Positions 16,306-24,936 of a stretch of DNA of 64,000 nucleotides are shown here, in pieces. Every line of letters begins with the position of its first letter. Position 1 is the stretch's first letter. The DNA comes from Bacteroidia bacterium (GTDB taxonomy: Bacteria > Bacteroidota > Bacteroidia > Palsa-965): NCBI GenBank assembly GCA_025454955.1, contig JALONL010000027.1:1-64000 (forward strand), in the 5' to 3' direction. The position numbers and the translations under genes are program-made. The notes under the pieces were generated by a model, which saw nothing but the letters and a program-made list of their open reading frames with translations, searched no databases and was not told the DNA's origin.

Positions 16306-17004
16306 ATGGCTATGAAATTCAACGAACTCGAAACACATTTTTCTTCCGTCCGCCTGCAGCGCTATCTGCTGGCCTGTAATGGCGATAAGGCCAAAGCCGC
16401 TTTGCTTTATCAGCTTAATATCGAACTTTCGCTGGCCCTTTTTGCGCAGATCGGGAGCTTTGAAGTAATGCTCCGCAACGCCATTAACCGCGAAATGCAA
16501 AAGCAGCTTGGCAGCCAGTGGCTCAAAGATTCAATTGATACCGGCGGCTGTTTTTGCGGGCCGCAATTCAGGCATACTTCAGTCAATATTATGGATGCGC
16601 TGCTCAAACTCGGGGGCAGTGCCACAAACGATCAATTGGTATCGGCCCTCGGCTTCGGGTTTTGGCGATACCTGTTTGCCCCGCAGCAATATGCCGCCAC
16701 CAGAAACTGCCTGCTGAATGTCTTTCCGGCCCGCCCGGCCTCTGCGCCGCAGCAACATTACAACGCCCGTTACTTCTTTAATCAACTGGCGGTCATAAAC
16801 CGGCTGCGCAACCGCATTGCCCATCACGAACCGGTATGCTTTGCCCCGGGCAAACCACAGGTATGTACCGCCGGTGTGAATGCGAATATGCAGTTGCTGA
16901 CCCGCCTTTCGCAGTGGATGAATGTGCCGCCGCATATATTGCAGCATTACTCCTCGCAAAGTGCCGGGCACACCTGCGCGCAAATGCTTAGCCTGGCAGC
17001 TTGA
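16306..17004 (+). CDS. Abi-like protein with HEPN motif
   Basis: This protein of about 232 residues is helical and matches the Abi-like (Abi_2/AbiD) group of HEPN proteins. The HEPN RNase signature R-x4-6-H is present as RNRIAH, with Arg168 and His173 in the context INRLRNRIAHHEPVCF. The N-terminal part (LYQLNIELSLALF ... FEVMLRNAINREM) is also typical of the group. Members are RNases linked to abortive infection or toxin-antitoxin systems. No antitoxin, nucleotidyltransferase or restriction gene lies next to it, so it appears to be a solitary gene. GTG 16297 or ATG 16312 are possible alternative starts. Confidence 0.75.
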   Translation: MAMKFNELETHFSSVRLQRYLLACNGDKAKAALLYQLNIELSLALFAQIGSFEVMLRNAINREMQKQLGSQWLKDSIDTGGCFCGPQFRHTSVNIMDALLKLGGSATNDQLVSALGFGFWRYLFAPQQYAATRNCLLNVFPARPASAPQQHYNARYFFNQLAVINRLRNRIAHHEPVCFAPGKPQVCTAGVNANMQLLTRLSQWMNVPPHILQHYSSQSAGHTCAQMLSLAA

Positions 17005-17076
17005 ATTGTGCTTGCAAATTATTGCGGCTCCATGTATTTAAACGATTACGTGGCGGTTTAAGCGATTATATCTTAT

Positions 17077-18261
17077 TTATCGTACCCTGATCTCAAACGA
17101 ATCCTGAATTTCATACTTCGTGTTTTTTACCACTAAACTGTATTGGCCTTTTTTCAAAAACAAACGTTTACTGCTTTCTTTTGCATTCTGTTCAATTATA
17201 TCGGCCGGTATGCCGCCTTTTTCCAATTCGCCTTTTCGGTATGCCATTATCAGAAGCGGGTATGAGTACTGCGTTAATTTCTTCTGCGAAACATTGTACA
17301 TCACCCGGCCTTCGGCCATCCAGTGCGGGCGTTCGTGTTCGTAAACCGTAAGCGGATGAATAACCGAAATATCAGTTTGTTTCGGATCGCTTATTCCGTT
17401 AAATACTTTTTGATTTTTGCCGATTAGCACAAACGGTTTACGCGCACGGGTGGCATACACAAAATAATGGCTGTATGCCATTTGGCTTTTTTCGGTAAAC
17501 TTTACCTGATCTATGGTAAACGGATCAATTTGGGCATACTCTTTCAACCGGCCCGCCATTGCTTTTTCCCAGTCACGTACTTCATTTTCATATACATGGT
17601 CGTAGCCACAGTGTATGAGGTATTTTCCCGTTGTGTTTTTTTGCATGAAATTATGAATGTTCCTGGCCTGTTCTATTTCACGTTCTTTGCCGCTTTGACC
17701 TCCTGTGGCTTCGTAACCGAAAATGGTAAAGCCAAGTTTTCGGGCTTCGTAAATTAAATTGCCAAATTCGGGCTCTACTGTGTAGTAGCCGCTTTGGTGT
17801 ATGGCAAAATTGCGCACGTTAATGGCCGTGTCGAAAATAGCTTCCAGGCCCAGGTAGCGATAGCCGTTTTTGTATAATCCTTCGAGCAGGCTTTGTGTAA
17901 ATGTGCGGTGTTTGGGGTTGTGGTGGGCTTCGTTTATAATGATGAGTTGTTCGGTTTTCGAACGATTGAGAATGTACTGACGTGCATCTGCCACGGTGTT
18001 TTGCTTCAGCAGGAGGCTGTCGGCGGGTGTGGGTGTGTAGTTGCCACGATTCATGCCCACATCCCAGGTAGAAAGCGCATTGCGGTAATCGCCCGCGAAA
18101 GAATACATAACTGCTCCTGTTTGAAACCGCCAGGGCATGGTGTCTGTTTCCAGTTGCGAATGTATATCGCCCGCGAATTTATAGGTTTCGGAATCTGAGC
18201 CGCTTGTAAAAAGCAGGAAGGATGGAAGGAACAGGGCGAAAAGCAATGCATGTTTTTTCAT
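17077..18261 (-). CDS. Secreted protein of the ChaN/EreA-like superfamily
   Basis: This 394-residue protein has a signal peptide (MKKHALLFALFLPSFLLF) and a mature part with LIIINEAHHNPKHRTF, YRYLGLEAIFD and a late HCGYDHVYE. These resemble the conserved Glu/His blocks of the superfamily that includes ChaN, TIKI proteases and erythromycin esterases, in which an early (G/N)E(x)H motif and late His residues form the active site. The specific substrate is unknown. It is probably periplasmic; there is no lipobox and no T9SS tail. The ATG used starts the signal peptide, whereas the longer frame adds 24 basic residues. Confidence 0.5.
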   Translation of the reverse strand: MKKHALLFALFLPSFLLFTSGSDSETYKFAGDIHSQLETDTMPWRFQTGAVMYSFAGDYRNALSTWDVGMNRGNYTPTPADSLLLKQNTVADARQYILNRSKTEQLIIINEAHHNPKHRTFTQSLLEGLYKNGYRYLGLEAIFDTAINVRNFAIHQSGYYTVEPEFGNLIYEARKLGFTIFGYEATGGQSGKEREIEQARNIHNFMQKNTTGKYLIHCGYDHVYENEVRDWEKAMAGRLKEYAQIDPFTIDQVKFTEKSQMAYSHYFVYATRARKPFVLIGKNQKVFNGISDPKQTDISVIHPLTVYEHERPHWMAEGRVMYNVSQKKLTQYSYPLLIMAYRKGELEKGGIPADIIEQNAKESSKRLFLKKGQYSLVVKNTKYEIQDSFEIRVR

Positions 18262-18442
18262 GTGCCGTACAATTGAACCGGTGTGGTGAAATCTTTGTTT
18301 TGCAAATTGAAACAACTTTATTTTCCGGGGCAAATTGAAATACTTTACTCGCCGGTTCGGGTTAATTCAACCCCAAACCATTTCCATTTATCTGTCTTTT
18401 CTTTGCCACCTGCCGGGTAAAAGTAGCCAATTACTATAAATA

Positions 18443-18467
18443 TAGTTGTATAACTAACTATTTAGTT
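18443..18467 (+). promoter_or_regulatory. Candidate BlaI-type operator
   Basis: Two interlocked dyads built from TAGTT and AACTA: TAGTT-GTAT-AACTA (18443-18456) and AACTA-TT-TAGTT (18456-18467). They lie 55-80 bp upstream of the BlaI-type repressor gene in an A/T-rich, promoter-like region. BlaI/MecI proteins bind such short dyads and autoregulate, so this is the likely repressor site. Confidence 0.6.
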
Positions 18468-18521
18468 GTAGAATTGTCATAGATTATTTTTTCAACAGCC
18501 GTGAGGCGCAGCACGTAATAT

Positions 18522-18887
18522 ATGAAAACACTCACACCGGCCGAAGAGCAGATTATGCAGGTACTCTGGGAAATAGAACGGGGTTTTGTAAAAGACATCC
18601 TCGCCCGCCTGCCCGAACCCAAACCCGCCTACAACACCGTTTCTACCGTAGTGCGCATACTCGAAACCAAAGGCTTTGTCGATCATAAAGCATTTGGCAA
18701 AACGCACGAGTACTTTCCGCTCGTAGCCCGGCAGGATTACCTGCGGCATACCATGAACACGATGGTAGAAGGCTATTTCGGCGGTTCGTTTAAAAATCTG
18801 GTGTCGTTTTTTGTGAAGGAAAACGACCTCAAACTTTCCGACCTCGACGAGCTGCTGAACGAAAAAGGCAAACACAAAAAACGCTGA
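18522..18887 (+). CDS. BlaI/MecI-type transcriptional repressor
   Basis: This 121-residue winged-helix protein starts MKTLTPAEEQIMQVLWEIERGFVKDIL and continues PKPAYNTVSTVVRILETKGFVDHKAFGKTHEY, the canonical Penicillinase_R fold with the recognition helix in NTVSTVVRIL. The C-terminal part (FGGSFKNLVSFFVKE) is the dimerisation region. The family is inactivated by cleavage through the partner M56 sensor protease. It is the first gene of a three-gene operon with the M56 gene 3 bp downstream, and an operator-like dyad lies upstream. Confidence 0.9.
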   Translation: MKTLTPAEEQIMQVLWEIERGFVKDILARLPEPKPAYNTVSTVVRILETKGFVDHKAFGKTHEYFPLVARQDYLRHTMNTMVEGYFGGSFKNLVSFFVKENDLKLSDLDELLNEKGKHKKR

Positions 18888-18890
18888 GTC

Positions 18891-20141
18891 ATGCTGTATC
18901 TGCTTAAATCCACACTGGCTTTTTCGCTGCTGTATGTGCTGTATGCCTTGCTGCTGAAGCGATATACGTTTTTTCAGTTCAACCGCATTTACCTGCTTGG
19001 CATAGCCGTTTTCAGTGTGGTGTTTCCGTTTCTGCACTGGAAAACGCACACTGCGGTGCTGCCGGTTGCGGTGCTTGATACGTTTACCACCGGAGCCGCA
19101 ACTCTTGCACAGCAAAGCGAAAGCGGTTCATTGAATGGACTGCTGATGCTTTACGCAGCAGGCGTGCTGGTGTGTGTGCTGCTGCTGCTGACGAGGCTTT
19201 ACAGGCTGTTTGCCATTATACGTCACAGCAGCGGGCCCGGTGCCGACGGAGCATTTGCTTTGTCGGGTACACACGCGGGTGAGGCATTTTCGTTTCTGGG
19301 GCGTGTGTATGTGGGTGTAAATATTGATGCCGTTTCAAAGCCTGCCGTGCTGGCGCACGAGCGTGTGCATGTGAAGCAATGGCATACGCTTGATGTATTG
19401 TTTTACGAATTGCTGCACTGCGTGTGGTGGTTCAACCCTTTGTACCGGTTGGCCCTGCGGCAGTTGCGCATACAGCACGAGTTTATTGCCGACGACAAGG
19501 CCTGCGGCGGCAATCGCGTGCATTACTCGGAAGTGTTGCTGGCCCGTGCTATGGGTGTGGCTCCTTCTGCGTTGGTTCATTCCATGTTTCATTCATCATT
19601 TCTAAAAAGGAGGTTACTCATGCTTCGTCAATTGCCCACGCGCCGCACGGTGCGTCCGGTTTATCTGCTGGCTTTGCCGCTGGCGGGTGCCATGCTGCTT
19701 TTCAATTCGTTTATTACCGATCCGCCTGCGCCGCCCGCGCCGCCTGCTGCGCCCAATGCAGCTTTGCCACCCGCACCGCCCGATGTGCCTGCGCCCCCGA
19801 TGGTTCCTGGTGTTCCTGCTGCCCCCGAAGCTCCGCCCACCGACAATCTGGTGCAGGCCGAATTTCCGGGCGGCACACAGGCCATGATGGATTATCTTGC
19901 CAAAGCCATTGAATACCCTGCCGAAGCCCGTACGCAAAAAATAGAAGGCAAAGTATTCATTGAATTTACAGTTACCGAAACCGGAGCCATAACCGGAGCC
20001 ACTGTAAAAAAAGGCGCACACACCCTGCTCGATGCCGAAGCATTACGCGTGGTAAGTGCCATGCCTGCCTGGAAGCCCGCTACAAAAGACGGCAAAGCAG
20101 TAAAGAGCACAATGGTACTGCCCATTAAGTTTAAACTGTAG
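18891..20141 (+). CDS. M56 (BlaR1-type) sensor protease fused to TonB C-terminal domain
   Basis: This 416-residue protein has several N-terminal membrane segments (about 5-22, 33-50 and 82-108) and the zinc protease motif His156-Glu-Arg-Val-His160 in LAHERVHVKQW, followed by HEFIADDKA. A further membrane segment near residue 260 leads to a proline/alanine-rich periplasmic spacer and a TonB C-terminal domain (about residues 325-416: EFPGGTQAMMDYLAKAIEYP ... AEALRVVSAMPAWKPA). The penicillin-binding sensor domain of BlaR1 is replaced by this TonB domain, a layout known in Bacteroidota. It likely senses an envelope signal and cleaves the BlaI-type repressor encoded just upstream. Confidence 0.85.
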   Translation: MLYLLKSTLAFSLLYVLYALLLKRYTFFQFNRIYLLGIAVFSVVFPFLHWKTHTAVLPVAVLDTFTTGAATLAQQSESGSLNGLLMLYAAGVLVCVLLLLTRLYRLFAIIRHSSGPGADGAFALSGTHAGEAFSFLGRVYVGVNIDAVSKPAVLAHERVHVKQWHTLDVLFYELLHCVWWFNPLYRLALRQLRIQHEFIADDKACGGNRVHYSEVLLARAMGVAPSALVHSMFHSSFLKRRLLMLRQLPTRRTVRPVYLLALPLAGAMLLFNSFITDPPAPPAPPAAPNAALPPAPPDVPAPPMVPGVPAAPEAPPTDNLVQAEFPGGTQAMMDYLAKAIEYPAEARTQKIEGKVFIEFTVTETGAITGATVKKGAHTLLDAEALRVVSAMPAWKPATKDGKAVKSTMVLPIKFKL

Positions 20142-20143
20142 GT

Positions 20144-20647
20144 ATGCAACGTGTGCAAAAACTGATGCTTGCTGCCGGTTGTCTGTTGCTTTCGCTGTGT
20201 GCGTTGGCGCAGGGGAAAGTAATGCGCTTTAACCAGCTTGCAGAAAAAGGAGTGAGCATTGCACATTTAGACAGCACCTATAAAAGTGCCGTGCATAGCG
20301 ATACAAGTTTGGCCGTATTCAAATCGGAAGCTGAAACAGCGGCGTTTATTGATGCCTACATCAAATTCATTCGCGACTTTGGCGCATTTCTGAAAGAAAA
20401 TGGTTTCGGGTTTGGGCAGGCTCAGTCGGCATTTAACCGGGTGTATTTTGCGTCCGATGGCTCGGTTGATTATTTCGTGTACTCGTTTTCAAACAGCAAG
20501 CTGGCAAAGGAAGATCAACTCACCGAAACGCAGATTGCCGAGTTTGAACGATTGCTGGGTTTGTTTATTGCTTCGCACAAACTTACGGTTACGGCGGATG
20601 TTTCTTTTTCGCAGTGTAGTCCGGTGGTTTATCCCGGAGAAAAGTAA
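20144..20647 (+). CDS. Secreted hypothetical protein, third gene of the BlaI/M56 operon
   Basis: This 167-residue protein begins with a signal peptide (KLMLAAGCLLLSLCALAQ) and is not recognised. The mature part is mixed alpha/beta with YFASDGSVDYFVYSF near residue 100 and a C-terminal TVTADVSFSQCSPVVYPGEK. The middle and end recall the strand patterns of TonB_C-like domains but lack the PGG start. It begins 2 bp after the M56 gene, so translation is probably coupled, and it may be the periplasmic ligand or partner of the sensor. A strong terminator follows. Confidence 0.6.
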   Translation: MQRVQKLMLAAGCLLLSLCALAQGKVMRFNQLAEKGVSIAHLDSTYKSAVHSDTSLAVFKSEAETAAFIDAYIKFIRDFGAFLKENGFGFGQAQSAFNRVYFASDGSVDYFVYSFSNSKLAKEDQLTETQIAEFERLLGLFIASHKLTVTADVSFSQCSPVVYPGEK

Positions 20648-20676
20648 GTGAGTTTAAATTTTTTACATCCCCAAAT

Positions 20677-20716
20677 AAACAGCCCCGCCCGAAAATTCGG
20701 GCGGGGCTGTTTATTT
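20677..20716. terminator. Bidirectional intrinsic terminator
   Basis: Perfect 17-bp stem at 20677-20693 / 20696-20712 with a 2-nt loop, A run on the left and T-rich on the right. It ends the BlaI/M56 operon on the plus strand and the convergent lipoprotein-like gene on the minus strand. Confidence 0.85.
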
Positions 20717-20727
20717 TCAATATTCAT

Positions 20728-21513
20728 TTACTTTACAGAATTATAAATGATAGTATATTTTTCATATTGCATTCGTGTTAAACTATCGGATTGACGGTTG
20801 AGCATCCTCTCTTTGTTTTTATCATACAAATAAAGATTTTTAGGCTCATCGCCTTTATAGGTAAAATAATTTAATTGAAGTGGGAGCGTGATTCCAAATT
20901 CTCTTATACTTTCCCGGAGATAATTGGGAATATTTATCGAGATTCTGCTGATTATTTCGGTATTCTCCAAATAAAAATTATATCCGTAAACGGCATGTCC
21001 AAAGCCATTTTTAGGGCCTGAGAAATATTCTTCAGTGTCTATTTTCCCAAGAAACCATGTAGTTGAATCTTTATAACGGAGTTTGTAGAACCAGAAATTA
21101 AACAATGCTTTATATTGAAGTTGTCCTTCTTTGTAAACGTTGATTTCTCTTTTTTGAGGTATGCTGTCAATGATATTAATGTCATAATCTTTAGCATAGA
21201 AAAATATCATAGTTGGGTGCTGATATCCCATGTTGTATGAAAAAAAATTATCAAAATATACACTTTGCTGATATCGAAGTGACGATGAAGAATTAAGGCC
21301 ACCGTAGGCACTTAAACATTCGCCCGTTTGATTTATACGGGCATCAATATCAGGTTCGTTGTCAATTTTGCCTTTCCATAGTTTCCAGTGCAATATGGCA
21401 ATGCTGAAGTTGGTTTCCACAGTGTATTTAAAATTCACACCTTTTGAAGAAGTGAAATTACAGTTGCCAAACAACAAACAAATTGCCAGCACCGGCAGCA
21501 AAAACAATTTCAT
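20728..21513 (-). CDS. Possible lipoprotein, hypothetical
   Basis: This 261-residue protein is not recognised. The ATG used here starts a hydrophobic leader (MKLFLLPVLAICLLFGNC) ending in a cysteine; the -1 Asn is not a classical lipobox residue, so lipidation is uncertain. The mature part is rich in Tyr, Asn and charged residues (YSNNF-type surface), with no known motif. Base composition is more A/T-rich than in neighbouring genes, which may point to relaxed selection or transfer. The frame extends 121 codons further upstream but that extension overlaps dinB antisense and has no signal-like features. Confidence 0.6.
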   Translation of the reverse strand: MKLFLLPVLAICLLFGNCNFTSSKGVNFKYTVETNFSIAILHWKLWKGKIDNEPDIDARINQTGECLSAYGGLNSSSSLRYQQSVYFDNFFSYNMGYQHPTMIFFYAKDYDINIIDSIPQKREINVYKEGQLQYKALFNFWFYKLRYKDSTTWFLGKIDTEEYFSGPKNGFGHAVYGYNFYLENTEIISRISINIPNYLRESIREFGITLPLQLNYFTYKGDEPKNLYLYDKNKERMLNRQSDSLTRMQYEKYTIIYNSVK

Positions 21514-21582
21514 GATATCAGGGTTAATGAGTAATGAATGCAAGTGTACAAAATCTTGCGAATTAATCTGGCAGCAAGACCT

Positions 21583-21590
21583 TAAATTTG
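21583..21590 (+). promoter_or_regulatory. TAnnTTTG-type -7 box of dinB
   Basis: TAAATTTG ends 4 bp before the dinB ATG. A TTG lies 24 bp upstream of the box. If used, the mRNA would start at or very near the start codon. Confidence 0.45.
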
Positions 21591-21594
21591 CCTC

Positions 21595-22653
21595 ATGCCC
21601 GACCGCAAAATCATACACATCGACATGGATGCTTTTTATGCATCGGTGGAGCAGCGTGATGCGCCTGAACTGCGTGGGCAGCCGGTAATTGTGGGCTGGC
21701 CGCACGGGCGCAGTGTGGTGCTTACGGCCAGTTACGAGGCGCGTAAGTTTGGGGTGCGTTCGGCCATGCCGGGCAGCGAGGCTTACAGGCTTTGTCCGCA
21801 GGGCGTGTTTGTGCCGCCGCGGTTTCCAGTGTACAAGGAAGTGTCGCAGCAGATCAGGGCTATTTTTCATACGCATACCGATTTGGTGGAGCCGCTTTCG
21901 CTCGACGAGGCTTACTTAGATGTAACGGCCGATAAGCAGGGCATAGGTTCGGCCATAGAAATTGCCAAAGCCATAAAGGCGGCCATTAAAGAACAAACCG
22001 GGCTCACGGCCTCGGCGGGCGTGTCGGTAAACAAGTTTGTGGCCAAGGTGGCTTCGGGTATGCAAAAGCCCGACGGACTTACCTTTATCGGCCCGTCGCG
22101 CATTGAGGCTTTTATGGAACAGTTGCCGGTGGGCGAATTTTTTGGCGTGGGCAAAGTAACCGCCGCCAAAATGAAAGCAATGGGCCTGCACACCGGCGCC
22201 GACCTCAAGCAACTGAGCGAAGACCAGCTGGTAAAGCATTTCGGCAAAACAGGACGGTTTTATTACCGCATTGTGCGCGGCATCGACAACCGGCCCGTAG
22301 AGCCCGACCGCGAAACAAAATCGGTGAGCGTGGAAGATACTTTTGCCGAAGATGTGCTCGACATGAATGTGCTTACACAGGAACTCGCCTCGCTGGCCGA
22401 AAAGCTCACCGGGCGGCTTGAACGATACGATCTGGCCGGAAGAACGGTAACCGTAAAGGTAAAATACCACGATTTTAAACAGGTAACCCGAAGCAAGACC
22501 CTGGCAGCCCCGCCAGATAAAGATGAATTGCTGCAAACCGCCATCGAATTGCTGCAACTTACCGAAGCCGGACAAAAACGCGTGCGTCTGATTGGCATTG
22601 GTGTAGCGGGTTTCGGCGATTTTGGCCCCGATCAGCAGCTAAAATTGTTTTGA
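21595..22653 (+). CDS. dinB: DNA polymerase IV (Y family)
   Basis: This 352-residue enzyme is a translesion DNA polymerase. The first catalytic block IIHIDMDAFYASVEQ supplies Asp10, and the second, LSLDEAYLDV, supplies Asp104-Glu105. The fingers segment YEARKFGVRSAMP and the helix-hairpin-helix thumb region (FFGVGKVTAAKMKAMGL) are intact, and the little-finger domain follows from about residue 235. The protein ends QQLKLF, a match to the beta-clamp binding peptide. The length is normal for the family. It acts in replication past damaged bases. It is a single gene with a near-leaderless promoter box and no visible LexA-type operator. Confidence 0.95.
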   Translation: MPDRKIIHIDMDAFYASVEQRDAPELRGQPVIVGWPHGRSVVLTASYEARKFGVRSAMPGSEAYRLCPQGVFVPPRFPVYKEVSQQIRAIFHTHTDLVEPLSLDEAYLDVTADKQGIGSAIEIAKAIKAAIKEQTGLTASAGVSVNKFVAKVASGMQKPDGLTFIGPSRIEAFMEQLPVGEFFGVGKVTAAKMKAMGLHTGADLKQLSEDQLVKHFGKTGRFYYRIVRGIDNRPVEPDRETKSVSVEDTFAEDVLDMNVLTQELASLAEKLTGRLERYDLAGRTVTVKVKYHDFKQVTRSKTLAAPPDKDELLQTAIELLQLTEAGQKRVRLIGIGVAGFGDFGPDQQLKLF

Positions 22654-22699
22654 CATTTTTTGGCGAATAAAAAATACAATCCGGGTTAGTGGTTTTCGT

Positions 22700-22707
22700 T
22701 ACTTTTG
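22700..22707 (+). promoter_or_regulatory. TAnnTTTG-type -7 box
   Basis: TACTTTTG lies 24 bp before the ATG of the coiled-coil lipoprotein gene. It fits the Bacteroidota -7 consensus, but no good -33 element is seen. Confidence 0.45.
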
Positions 22708-22731
22708 CACTAACCAACAACTAAAACGCTC

Positions 22732-23595
22732 ATGAAAAAGCTGCTCATTATTTTACTGCTTACCCCGCTGGCCTGGTTTGCACAATCATGCTCCGGCGAA
22801 CAAAAACCCGAGGTTGATCCCGTAAAAGACAGCCTCACCAGTGTTAACGGTGAACTTAACGCCACTGTGGAGTCAAAGCAGGCAGCACTCGATTCTTTCT
22901 TCCGTGCTTTCAACGATATTCAGGCTAATCTCGATGAAATCAAACAGAAAGAAAAAATCATTACCAACAGCACCGCCAACGGCGATGTGGCCAACCGCGA
23001 AGAGCAAATCAAAGCCGATATTGCCGCCATTTACGACCTGATGGTGAAAAATAAACAGCGTCTCGCTTCGGCCAAGAAAAGCCTGAAACAGAGCGACCTG
23101 AAAGTGGCCGAGATGCAGAAAACCATCGACAACCTTGAGGCCTCGCTCGCTACCCGCGAACAGGAAATTACCAGCCTCAAAGCCCAGCTCGAATCGCTCA
23201 ACCTCGAACTGAGCAACCTTACCATGAATTATCAGGAATCGCAGCAGCAGTCGGCCGCAAAAACCGAACAGCTTAACACCGCATACTACGCCTACGGCAC
23301 CAGCAAGGAACTCATCAAAAAAGGTGTGCTCACCAAAGAAGGCGGTTTCATTGGCATTGGTAAATCCAAAAAGCTCAGCGAAACAATGGATCTTACCTAT
23401 TTCCAGAAAATAGACATTACCCAGGTAAAGGAAATCAGCCTCGGCGGCGATATGAAGAAAGCCAAGCTCAGCAGCACACACCCCAATACTTCGTACAAAT
23501 TTGAAGGCAGCGACGGTAAAGTAAACAAACTCGTAATTACCGATGCCGAAAAATTCTGGAGCGTTTCCAAGTACGCTGTAATTGTGGTGGAATAA
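22732..23595 (+). CDS. Coiled-coil lipoprotein
   Basis: This 287-residue protein has a lipoprotein signal (KKLLIILLLTPLAWFAQSC) with Cys20 as the lipidation site. Residues about 35-185 form a long heptad-rich coiled coil (ESKQAALDSFFRAFNDI ... QEITSLKAQLESLNLELSNL). The C-terminal 95 residues form a compact domain with a GGFIGIGKSKKLSETMD motif and beta strands. Proteins of this build are widespread and uncharacterised in Bacteroidota; an envelope-spacer or scaffolding role is conceivable. It stands alone between a -7 box and a terminator. Confidence 0.75.
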   Translation: MKKLLIILLLTPLAWFAQSCSGEQKPEVDPVKDSLTSVNGELNATVESKQAALDSFFRAFNDIQANLDEIKQKEKIITNSTANGDVANREEQIKADIAAIYDLMVKNKQRLASAKKSLKQSDLKVAEMQKTIDNLEASLATREQEITSLKAQLESLNLELSNLTMNYQESQQQSAAKTEQLNTAYYAYGTSKELIKKGVLTKEGGFIGIGKSKKLSETMDLTYFQKIDITQVKEISLGGDMKKAKLSSTHPNTSYKFEGSDGKVNKLVITDAEKFWSVSKYAVIVVE

Positions 23596-23616
23596 TCACC
23601 ATTCAATCCTCTTACG

Positions 23617-23648
23617 CAGCCCGGGCAATATTGTCCGGGCTGTTTTTT
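23617..23648 (+). terminator. Intrinsic terminator after the coiled-coil lipoprotein
   Basis: GC-rich stem CAGCCCGG / CCGGGCTG extended by further pairs toward a tight loop, followed by six T residues. Confidence 0.8.
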
Positions 23649-23733
23649 GGCCCGGCGGTAATAAACAAACACTGTTAATTACTTCATCACAGCCCGTTAA
23701 AGCCCTGTGCCGATTTTGCGGAAATTTGAGGCA

Positions 23734-24936
23734 ATGAATTTTTACCTCTGCTGCTGTTCAGCCCTGCTGCTTTTGCTTAGTTCCTGTGCTTCTACTGATG
23801 CCAGACGTGTGGAAAAAGACACGGTGGCCATAGACAGTACGCCCATTATCCGCAAACTTATTGATGCCGACGGCAAAACTTACCGGCTTGATACGCATTT
23901 TACGCGGCTGGCGGCTACCAACAATTTCAGCGGCTCCGTGCTGGTGGCGCAGCGCGGGGTGATACTTTTTCATAAAGCCTACGGTTGGGCCAATGTGGCC
24001 AGGCACGATTCGCTGGCGCTAAACTCGGGCATACAGCTTGCTTCGGTGTCGAAACAGTTTACGGCCGCAGCCATTATGCTTTTGCAGCAGGAAAAAAAAC
24101 TCGGCTACGACGATAAACTGCAACGCTGGTTTCCCGACAGCATGTTTGCCGGCATTACCATTCGCCACCTGCTTACGCACCGCAGCGGTTTGCCTACTTA
24201 CACCTATTTCTGCGACGATTACTACCGCGAGCAGAAGCGTGTGCCCGCATACTTCACCAACGACAGTATGCTGGCCCTCATGCGCCGCCTCAAACCCGCT
24301 CCCGACCACCAGCCCGACGAGAAATTCGATTACAACAATACCGGCTATGTATTGCTGGCTATGGTGGTCGAAAAAATTTCGGGCCAGTCGTTTGCGGCAT
24401 TCATGCACGAGCGGTTTTTCAAGCCGCTGGGAATGAAAAACACCTGGGTGAATACCGATACCGCAAGGCTCGACGAACGGGCGTTGGCCTATTTCCGCAA
24501 GTGGGAGCATTGGGAAGACAATTATTTCGACAATGTTACCGGCGACAAGGGCATAATTTCCACGCCCGAAGATTTGTACATCTGGGACCGCTCGCTTAAA
24601 CAGCAAAAAATTCTTACTGCCGCCACACAGCAATTGGCCTTTACCGGAGCCAGCCCCGAACTCGCCGGAAAAGAAACCTGGAACTACGGTTTCGGCTGGC
24701 GCATACGCACGTTCGACGATGGCGCAAAGGCCGTATTTCACAACGGCTGGTGGCATGGTTACACCACTGCGTTTTATCGCGGCATAAGCGACGATGTAAC
24801 TATTATTATCCTTTGCAATAAAGTAAACAAAGGCATTTACCGTGTCGATCCGCTGCTCGAAATTCTGGGCGCGCATTACCTGCCGTGGCAAAACGACGAA
24901 GCCGCCGAAGGCGGTGATACGGTTCCGAAGAAATGA
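23734..24936 (+). CDS. Serine hydrolase of the beta-lactamase/class C fold, lipoprotein
   Basis: This 400-residue protein has a lipoprotein signal with Cys18 in LLLLLSSC. The three active-site elements of the penicillin-recognising enzymes are visible: SxxK at Ser114-Val-Ser-Lys117, YxN at Tyr210-Asn-Asn212, and HNG at residues 346-348 in place of KTG. That set is typical of class C beta-lactamase-like esterases and D-aminopeptidases (EstB/PBP4* type) rather than true beta-lactamases. It would act on a peptide or ester in the periplasm or at the outer membrane. Its stop overlaps the next ATG by 4 bp (ATGA), so the two are translationally coupled. Confidence 0.85.
   Translation: MNFYLCCCSALLLLLSSCASTDARRVEKDTVAIDSTPIIRKLIDADGKTYRLDTHFTRLAATNNFSGSVLVAQRGVILFHKAYGWANVARHDSLALNSGIQLASVSKQFTAAAIMLLQQEKKLGYDDKLQRWFPDSMFAGITIRHLLTHRSGLPTYTYFCDDYYREQKRVPAYFTNDSMLALMRRLKPAPDHQPDEKFDYNNTGYVLLAMVVEKISGQSFAAFMHERFFKPLGMKNTWVNTDTARLDERALAYFRKWEHWEDNYFDNVTGDKGIISTPEDLYIWDRSLKQQKILTAATQQLAFTGASPELAGKETWNYGFGWRIRTFDDGAKAVFHNGWWHGYTTAFYRGISDDVTIIILCNKVNKGIYRVDPLLEILGAHYLPWQNDEAAEGGDTVPKK

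Noticed and set aside
18984..20266. Minus-strand frames opposite the M56 gene (Gly/Ala-rich)
   Set aside because: They arise from the proline/alanine-rich spacer read in antisense and have no gene features.
24019..24891. 290-codon minus-strand frame opposite the serine hydrolase gene
   Set aside because: It is an antisense shadow: no signal, motif or start feature, while the plus strand has a complete hydrolase with all active-site motifs.
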